Below, piece by piece: positions 6,325-11,061 of a stretch of 11,061 nt of DNA. Source of the DNA: JAABYT01 sp041581935 (GTDB lineage Bacteria > Pseudomonadota > Gammaproteobacteria > HK1); contig JBFICP010000098.1 of the NCBI GenBank assembly GCA_041581935.1, forward strand, positions 1 to 11,061, read 5' to 3'. The position numbers and the translations under genes are program-made. Positions within the stretch are counted from its first letter, which is position 1. Each line of letters starts with the position of its first letter. The notes under the pieces are model-generated. The model saw only the letters and a program-made list of their open reading frames with translations, was not told where the DNA came from and ran no database searches.

Positions 6325-6867
6325 CTAACCGACTGCGATATGGAATCCGAGAGTTATCGCGCTCGCGGCCAGCATCAATACGGTGGGATAAAAGGTCAGC
6401 GCGAATCCGATTGCCCTGGCTGCTGCGCCTTGCGCGTAACCTCGGGAGAAAAGAAATCTGCCCAGGACGAACAGGGCCGCGGCGGCGGGGATCGATGCGA
6501 GCCATGCATGGGGCATCGCGACGGCCCATATGCAATAGGCCAGGCTCGCAAGCACGACCTGCTCCAGAGTGTTCTGAAGGATCGATTGCTGGACTTTCGC
6601 ACTCGGGGTACCCGGTGAGAGTCCTCCACCATCGATGTCGTCCGGCGTAAAAAATCGGTGCCTTGCCAGACGACCGACGGCGACGACCAGACAAACGAGC
6701 GGGAGCAGATTTCATTTCAAAGCGAAGGCGATGCGGGCCACCGTATTGTCGTTCGGCAGCAGGGTCGCGGGATGCCAGGCCGCGGCGCCGACGATCGCCG
6801 CGATCGTGAAGACGGCGCCGATGGCCATGCCGCGAACAACACCTTGCTGTTTGGTCGTGAGCGTCAT
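6325..6867 (-). pseudogene. MAPEG-family membrane protein interrupted by an in-frame TGA
   Basis: One minus-strand frame encodes a complete ~180-codon MAPEG-like protein, apart from a TGA at codon 52 (6712-6714). Before it comes MTLTTKQQGVVRGMAIGAV plus a transmembrane helix, ending IAFALK. After it, with no frame change, come LLPLVCLVVAVGRLARH, RFFTPDDIDGGGLSPGTP, the conserved ILQNTLEQVVLASLAY and two further hydrophobic helices, ending GFHIAVG. MAPEG proteins are four-helix inner-membrane proteins related to glutathione transferases and leukotriene synthases. The residue expected at the stop is likely Trp or Cys, each one base from TGA. The downstream part looks fully conserved, so the stop is recent, a sequencing error, or read through. 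ATG 6867 is chosen to match the family N-terminus; ATG 6882 is also in frame. Neither has a clear Shine-Dalgarno. Confidence 0.8.
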
Positions 6868-6995
6868 GGAGCGACGGAGCATTGCCCAATCGGTGGGTTG
6901 CCGCAACTGCGAGCGGCGGCTTGAATCGCCGGGCTGGCGCATCGATACTGGCTGCTTGCGCCAACCATAGTTGCCTCTGCCCGAGGGAAAATCCG
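6868..6995. other. Divergent gap between MAPEG and aminotransferase genes
   Basis: This 128-bp region separates two divergent starts. The only clear signal is the aminotransferase Shine-Dalgarno GAGGGA at 6983-6988. Small GC-rich dyads such as GTTGCCGCAAC are present, but none is long enough to call an operator, and I could not identify a promoter. Confidence 0.4.
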
Positions 6996-8342
6996 ATGTC
7001 CAATGATGCCGAAGCGGCTCTAATCGACCGCGACTCCGCACACCTCATTCACCCGCTGCACAGCCGCCCGGCCCATGCCCACGGCAAGGTGTGGGTCGGC
7101 GGTGAGGGAGCCTATCTCGTCGATGCGAACGGGGACCGTTTCATTGACTGCCTGTCGGGGCTGTGGAACAACACTGCGGGTAACGGCCGGGTGGAGCTCG
7201 TCGAGGCCGCCAGCCGGCAGATGCAGGCGCTCGCGTTTGCTTCCGGGTATGCCGGCAGTTCCAATCCCCGGGCAATCGAGCTCGCCGAGCGGCTGTCTCG
7301 GCTCACCTATCCGAACATCAACCACTTCTACTTCACGTCCGGCGGTGGCGAGGCCACCGACAGCAATATCAAGATGGCCCGTTACTACTGGAAGCTACGG
7401 GGAAAGCCCGAGAAGTCCAAGGTCATCTCGCGGATATGGGGCTATCACGGTGTCACCATCGCCGGCATGTGCTGCACGGGCATCAGTCCTTACTGGACGA
7501 TGTTCGAGCCGCGCATTCCCGGCTTCTTGCATATTCCCACGCCGTATCCCTACCGCTACGAGGCGCCGCAAGGCTCGGCGAGCCAGGGGATCGCCGCTGC
7601 CGACGAGCTCGAGAAGGCGATACTCGCCGAAGGCCCCGACACGGTTGCCATGTTTCTGGCCGAGCCGGTGCAAGGCGCCGGCGGAGTGATTGTTCCCCAG
7701 GACGACTACTTCCCGAGGATTCGCGAGATTTGCGATGCTTACGACGTGCTCCTGGTATCCGACGAGGTGATTACCGGATTCGGCCGCACCGGGAAAATGT
7801 TCGGGCTTCAGCACTGGGGCGTCCAGCCGGATTTGATCCAGTTCGCCAAAGCCATCACCTCCGGGTATTTCCCCCTCGGCGGCATCGGTGTGAGCGACGC
7901 GATCGCCGAGGTGATGCTGGAAAGCGGCGAACCGTGGATGCACGCCTACACCTACAGCGCGCATCCGACCGGGTGTGCGGTTGCGTTGGCGATGCTCGAT
8001 ATCGTCGAGAAGGAAGACTTTCCCGGGCAGGCGGCCGCCAAAGGCGATCGGCTTCTGAAAGGGCTCGAGTCAGCGCTCGGCGATCACCCGCACGTCGGCG
8101 ACGTCCGCGGCCTCGGACTCATGTGTGGCGTCGAGTACGTGAAGGATCGATCCACCAAGCAGGCGTTCGATGCGAAGGACGGCATCGGCGCAAAAATTCA
8201 CGCGGCCACGGTCGAACGCGGCATGTTCAGCCGCGTGCGCGGCGACGTCTACTGCCTGGCACCGCCCATCGTGACCTCGGATGAGACCATCGACAAAATC
8301 GTCGAAACGCTCGCCGATGCTACCCGGGCGGTGCTCGGGTAG
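6996..8342 (+). CDS. Class III PLP-dependent aminotransferase (omega-amino acid type)
   Basis: This 448-residue fold-type I aminotransferase is full length for the omega-amino acid:pyruvate / diamine transaminase group. Visible landmarks are GLWNNTAGNGR near the N-terminus, the phosphate-binding TSGGGEATDSNIKMAR (~114-129), the aromatic pair Y150-H151 that stacks on the cofactor ring, EPVQGAGGVI (223-231), D256 in SDEVITGFGRTG that contacts the pyridine nitrogen, and the Schiff-base lysine K285 in QFAKAITSGYFPLGG. Such enzymes move an amino group from an omega-amino acid, taurine or a polyamine to pyruvate or a keto acid; the donor cannot be told from sequence alone. The ATG at 6996 is chosen because GAGGGA (6983-6988) lies seven bases upstream. 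A longer frame back to 6882 adds 38 residues with no family character. The gene is divergent from the MAPEG gene and convergent with the epimerase operon. Confidence 0.92.
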   Translation: MSNDAEAALIDRDSAHLIHPLHSRPAHAHGKVWVGGEGAYLVDANGDRFIDCLSGLWNNTAGNGRVELVEAASRQMQALAFASGYAGSSNPRAIELAERLSRLTYPNINHFYFTSGGGEATDSNIKMARYYWKLRGKPEKSKVISRIWGYHGVTIAGMCCTGISPYWTMFEPRIPGFLHIPTPYPYRYEAPQGSASQGIAAADELEKAILAEGPDTVAMFLAEPVQGAGGVIVPQDDYFPRIREICDAYDVLLVSDEVITGFGRTGKMFGLQHWGVQPDLIQFAKAITSGYFPLGGIGVSDAIAEVMLESGEPWMHAYTYSAHPTGCAVALAMLDIVEKEDFPGQAAAKGDRLLKGLESALGDHPHVGDVRGLGLMCGVEYVKDRSTKQAFDAKDGIGAKIHAATVERGMFSRVRGDVYCLAPPIVTSDETIDKIVETLADATRAVLG

Positions 8343-8415
8343 AGCAACGGCACCTCGCGAATGGGCTGATTTCCGACGCCATCGGCGTGGAAATAGTCGG
8401 TGTCGATATCGAAAG
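8343..8415 (-). pseudogene. Out-of-frame continuation of the broken ORF
   Basis: On the minus strand, in the frame shifted by one base from the 55-codon ORF, the sequence reads FDIDTDYFHADGVGNQPIR and then EVPLL up to the convergent aminotransferase stop. Beyond that the frame runs antisense through the aminotransferase C-terminus (to 8249) with low-complexity composition, so the original gene is probably also truncated. No start codon or ribosome binding site of its own is apparent. Confidence 0.35.
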
Positions 8416-8583
8416 TCAAACGCGCGTCGGACGCAAGCCGATTTCTGGTGCCGTAACGTGCGGGTCCTCGAATTGACAGAGCTGACGGATTCGTAGCGAC
8501 CAGTCCGAATACAACGACACATCGGCGATGAAATTTTGAGGAAGTTGACGGTACGTCGAAACCATGCTCGCAAACCGCCTCAT
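8416..8583 (-). CDS. Small ORF translationally coupled to the epimerase, probably a frameshifted gene start
   Basis: A 55-codon ORF starts at ATG 8583-8581, sharing its first base with the last base of the epimerase TGA stop (8585-8583). This arrangement is typical of translational coupling. It begins MRRFASMVSTYRQLPQ and runs to LCQFEDPHVTAPEIGLRPTRV, with ordinary amino acid content and no repeats. It ends in TGA at 8418-8416. Just past a T3 run overlapping that stop, another frame on the same strand continues with protein-like sequence (LTFDIDTDYFHADGVGNQ). Adding one T would join the two into a single protein of at least 80 residues that runs into the 3' end of the aminotransferase gene. 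I do not recognise the family. The EIGLRP stretch faintly recalls the N-terminal segment of some SGNH hydrolases, but that is a guess. It may be a true small protein or a degraded, truncated gene. Confidence 0.45.
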   Translation of the reverse strand: MRRFASMVSTYRQLPQNFIADVSLYSDWSLRIRQLCQFEDPHVTAPEIGLRPTRV

Positions 8584-9572
8584 CACTCCGGGCATCCTTC
8601 GAGTGGTGACGATTCATCCATCCAACGAAGATAATCTTCGAGGGCTTTCACTAAAGTGAAGCGCGGGCTATAGGTCGTATCCCGTGAGATTCGCTCAATC
8701 GAGAGCGGCGAACGATGCCCGGGGTCGATGATGGTGCCCACATCCGGCCCGCCGCCGATGCAGTAGGAAAATGCCGGTTGCCGGGCCGCCAAATTCTCGC
8801 ACCATTCTCGCAGGCTCCAGGTCTGGCCCGTTCCGACGTTGTAAACGTCTTCGCTGAGCTCCGCCGCATCCAGCAATGCGATGATACCGGATGCAGCGTC
8901 CGGCCCGTAGATCCAATCCCGCCACCCTTCATCGGCAAGCACTGCGGCACTACCGGCTGCAGCCATTTGCGTGAGCAAGTAGGGTGGACTGAGCGTATCG
9001 CGCAGGCCCGTATCATATTCCCACCGCCCGAATACGGCGCTCAACCGCGCGGCGACGACTTGCATGTCGAAGATCGATCCATAACGGCGGGCGATTCCTT
9101 CCGCAGCGTACTTTGTGACCGCGTAAAGGGAGATCGGCAGCGGCGCGGTGCGCCCTTCCGAGAGTTCGGAGTCGCTGAGTGCATTGGCGCCATAAACGGA
9201 CGCAGAGCTCAGGTAGAGGAATCGCTCGACACCCTGTCGCCGAGCCGCATCGAGCGCGTTCACCGTGCCCTGAACATTTGTCGTTACTATGCTGGTCGGA
9301 TCGCTTCGCTCTCGATCGATACCTGCAGTTATGACGGCGCCGTGAATAACCTGACGCGCGCCGCTGCGTGCGAGCGCTTTGCCAAGAGCAACGGTGTCGC
9401 GCACGTCACCGTCGACATGGCGCAGTGAGCCGGGCAGCCGGGCAAATGCGCGCACTGCCCGCTCCGGCGGTGCAGCGAGACTAAAGGATACGACGTCATC
9501 ACCGCGCCCGAGCAGTTGCTCGAGTAAATTGAGGCCGACGAACCCCGAGCCGCCGGTGACAAAGACAATCAT
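8583..9572 (-). CDS. NAD(P)-dependent epimerase/dehydratase (extended SDR)
   Basis: This 329-residue extended short-chain dehydrogenase/reductase has the Rossmann GGSGFVG at 7-13, an acidic DGDVRD at 54-59, the NAG-like region HGAVITAG (77-84), SSASVYG (122-128) supplying the catalytic Ser/Thr, and the YxxxK pair Y150/K154 in SLYAVTKYAAEG. The C-terminal half has WRDWIYGPDAASGIIALLD and VYNVGTGQTWSLREW, as in sugar-nucleotide epimerases and related 3-beta-hydroxysteroid dehydrogenase-like enzymes. The cofactor fold and catalytic triad are intact; the substrate is unknown. ATG 9572 begins directly at the Rossmann strand, with only a weak Shine-Dalgarno. It follows the ChaC-type gene after 51 bases, and its stop overlaps the ATG of the next small ORF, so it is an internal gene of a minus-strand operon. 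Confidence 0.9.
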   Translation of the reverse strand: MIVFVTGGSGFVGLNLLEQLLGRGDDVVSFSLAAPPERAVRAFARLPGSLRHVDGDVRDTVALGKALARSGARQVIHGAVITAGIDRERSDPTSIVTTNVQGTVNALDAARRQGVERFLYLSSASVYGANALSDSELSEGRTAPLPISLYAVTKYAAEGIARRYGSIFDMQVVAARLSAVFGRWEYDTGLRDTLSPPYLLTQMAAAGSAAVLADEGWRDWIYGPDAASGIIALLDAAELSEDVYNVGTGQTWSLREWCENLAARQPAFSYCIGGGPDVGTIIDPGHRSPLSIERISRDTTYSPRFTLVKALEDYLRWMDESSPLEGCPE

Positions 9573-9623
9573 GGGATCAGTTCACCGTTGACGATTGCGC
9601 CGACTCCCGCATGGAGGCGACCT

Positions 9624-10334
9624 TCAGAAGCGGGCCACCTTTGAAGGTCGGCATGAGCTCAGTTGAGCGGCGACGAGCTGTTGCAGCCGCCACAAGCGAG
9701 CGTCGTGAAGACGCAGCCGCTCCAGCGCCAGCACCGTCTCGAGTAGATACTCCGCGCCTGAGCCCTTTTCTCCGCAGGCCTCGGCGATATGCCGGGCGAC
9801 GACGGGGTCCGGAAGTCGCCCCGTATACCGCTCTTGATTGTCCTTGTTGGCGACGAAGGTGATTGCCTCGACCGGGCCCCGAGCGGTGCGCGCGGTAACC
9901 CAGCGCGGCCGGTAGCCGTTGCCAACCAGCTCCCGCCGCCAGGTCGATGCGACCTTGTCCTCGACGTTCGGCGAAGCAATCCGATAGGTGACGCCGCAGC
10001 AGGATCCGCCTGCGTCGAGCGCCAGCATCAAGTTGGGATTGACCCGGTTCCCTCGATAACGTCGCTGCCACAAGCAGAAGCTGCGATGGTAGCCTTGAAC
10101 CCGAGCGGTCAGACGATCGACGTGCACGAAATCCGGCTTCCACATCAGAGAGCCGTACGCAAACAGCCAGAGATCCGCGTCTCCCCGGCCATCCAAGGTC
10201 TCTTCGAGCGAGGCCTGGATTTCGCAATCGGTCAGCTCTCCCATGGCCTGGGAGCGGTTCAGTACCGGTTTTGGAAAGCGCGCTTCGATGAGCTCTCGCG
10301 TGAGATGCAGCGATTTTCGACAGGCTGTCGTCAC
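9624..10334 (-). CDS. chaC: ChaC-like gamma-glutamylcyclotransferase
   Basis: This 236-residue protein has the features of glutathione-specific gamma-glutamylcyclotransferases. The substrate-binding loop is WLFAYGSLMWKP (YGSL at 60-63), followed by VQGYHRSFCLW, GGSCCGVTYRI and TWRRELVGNGY, whose E135 is the expected general acid/base. FVANKDNQERYTGRLP and GSGAEYLLETV complete the match, and the C-terminus has LWRLQQLVAAQ. The family cleaves glutathione in the cytosol to 5-oxoproline and Cys-Gly. The start is GTG at 10334, preceded by GGGGA and GGGA runs. It is preferred over ATG at residue 31 because the LTRELIEA segment near residue 11 is typical of the family N-terminus. The gene sits 15 bases after the dioxygenase stop, which suggests cotranscription. 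A link between glutathione cleavage and the neighbouring enzymes is not evident. Confidence 0.88.
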   Translation of the reverse strand: MTTACRKSLHLTRELIEARFPKPVLNRSQAMGELTDCEIQASLEETLDGRGDADLWLFAYGSLMWKPDFVHVDRLTARVQGYHRSFCLWQRRYRGNRVNPNLMLALDAGGSCCGVTYRIASPNVEDKVASTWRRELVGNGYRPRWVTARTARGPVEAITFVANKDNQERYTGRLPDPVVARHIAEACGEKGSGAEYLLETVLALERLRLHDARLWRLQQLVAAQLSSCRPSKVARF

Positions 10335-10349
10335 AATCCCGAATCCCCG

Positions 10350-11061
10350 TCAGTATCCTTCAGCGGCAACCGGCGCCTCCCCGGCGGTGCTGGCGCGGAA
10401 CATCGAGCGCCGATGCCCATCGTAGTCGTTGATGGCGAGGTGCAAACTATAGCGATTGTCCCATACGGCGATGCTGCCCGGTGTCCAATGGAACCGACAT
10501 GTGAATTCGGGGCGCGTGCAGTGCATGTAGAGATACTCCAGGAGCCCGCGGCTTTCCTCTTCGGTCATGCCTTCGAGTCGCGTCGTGTACACCGGATTCA
10601 CGTACAGGGCCCGCCCGCCGGTTCGCGGATTGATCCGTACGACCGGATGCGCACGTTCCACATCGGCATCCGGATTGTTGCGGCTTATGGAGATGGACTT
10701 ACTGGTCACGATGTCGGTCGGCGGACGGGCCGCACCGTAGACGTGACCGCTGTGCATTGCGTTGAGCGCGGAAAGGGTTCGCTGCATTCCCCGCGACAGG
10801 GCGTCATGAGCCAGATACATGTTGGCCCATAAAGTATCGCCACCGACATCGGGGACTTCGTCGGCATACAGGATAGAGGCTACTGGCGGCCGCTCGAGAA
10901 AGCTGAAGTCGCTGTGCCACGTGCCGCCGAAGGTGCTGATGTTGCGCTCGTCCGCCTCCTTGAGCACGGCGATAATCTCGGGATGCTTTTCCAGCGCACC
11001 CACGTATGGCACGCACGTGAGCTCACCGAGGCACCTGCTGAAGGACTTCAGCTGATCGAGG
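10350..11061 (-). CDS. TauD/TfdA-family Fe(II)/alpha-ketoglutarate dioxygenase, 5' end missing
   Basis: The frame is open to the right edge of the window, giving the last ~236 residues of a gene that starts beyond it. The family is set by TFGGTWHSDFSFLERPP, holding the HxD iron ligands, then VGGDTLWANMYLAHDALS, NPVYTTRLEGMTEEES, and SIAVWDNRYSLHLAINDYDGHRRSMFR. In that last segment the His of SLHLA is the distal iron ligand and the HRR arginines are placed to bind alpha-ketoglutarate. TauD-type enzymes oxidise a substrate such as taurine, 2,4-D or an alkyl sulfate while decarboxylating alpha-ketoglutarate. The end of the C-terminal motif reads MFR where MHR is common. The downstream ChaC-type gene follows after 15 bases. 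The substrate is unknown; assignment to taurine would be unsupported. Confidence 0.88.
   Translation of the reverse strand, partial: LDQLKSFSRCLGELTCVPYVGALEKHPEIIAVLKEADERNISTFGGTWHSDFSFLERPPVASILYADEVPDVGGDTLWANMYLAHDALSRGMQRTLSALNAMHSGHVYGAARPPTDIVTSKSISISRNNPDADVERAHPVVRINPRTGGRALYVNPVYTTRLEGMTEEESRGLLEYLYMHCTRPEFTCRFHWTPGSIAVWDNRYSLHLAINDYDGHRRSMFRASTAGEAPVAAEGY

Noticed and set aside
6882..6995. N-terminal extension of the aminotransferase from ATG 6882
   Set aside because: The extra 38 residues have no family similarity and overlap the divergent MAPEG start region, while ATG 6996 has a well-placed GAGGGA.
6284..7048. 254-codon minus-strand ORF covering the MAPEG locus
   Set aside because: It is longer than either MAPEG piece, but it is Arg/Ser-rich without membrane helices. 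The MAPEG frame carries conserved motifs on both sides of its stop, so this longer ORF is the shadow.
7436..8284. 282-codon plus-strand ORF inside the aminotransferase in another frame
   Set aside because: Arg-rich shadow composition, and the overlapping aminotransferase frame has all catalytic residues.
9789..10832. 347-codon plus-strand ORF antisense to the ChaC-type and dioxygenase genes
   Set aside because: It crosses two well-supported minus-strand genes and their junction and carries no recognisable domain; it is a shadow frame.

Overview
The window is a GC-rich stretch (roughly 60% by eye) with densely packed genes. It looks like a proteobacterial chromosome, most likely a gammaproteobacterium. 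The reasons are a 63-residue CPXCG-type cysteine-rich protein, a MAPEG-family membrane protein, a ChaC-type gamma-glutamylcyclotransferase and a secreted caspase-like protein. This placement is inference from gene content only. I see no tRNA, rRNA, CRISPR array, insertion sequence or phage gene, and no intergenic gap longer than about 240 bases.

Layout, left to right. (1) The 3' end of a luciferase-like flavin-dependent monooxygenase (+), then a secreted caspase-like (peptidase C14) protein with an unfamiliar C-terminal domain (+). (2) A VOC-family protein (-), divergent from an M20-type hydantoinase/carbamoylase amidase (+). (3) A two-gene unit on the minus strand: a mercuric-reductase-like flavoprotein disulfide reductase with a TTG start and a strong Shine-Dalgarno, followed by a TVP38/TMEM64 (VTT domain) membrane protein. 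(4) A 233-bp intergenic region carrying a near-perfect hairpin framed by direct repeats, then the small CPXCG-type protein (+, TTG start). (5) A MAPEG-family gene (-) interrupted by one in-frame TGA. (6) A class III PLP aminotransferase (+). (7) A minus-strand operon-like run read from the right edge: TauD/TfdA-type dioxygenase (5' end outside the window), ChaC-type gamma-glutamylcyclotransferase, NAD-dependent epimerase, and a 55-codon ORF that overlaps the epimerase stop codon. That last ORF looks like the start of a longer gene broken by a one-base frameshift.

Functionally this is mostly accessory catabolism and redox chemistry: amide hydrolysis, transamination, alpha-ketoglutarate-dependent oxidation and glutathione turnover. 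I see no convincing multi-gene defence or novel effector system. The observations most worth following are the C-terminal domain of the caspase-like protein, the interrupted MAPEG gene, the translationally coupled broken ORF after the epimerase, the Tyr-for-His change in the reductase, and the hairpin upstream of the CPXCG-type gene.
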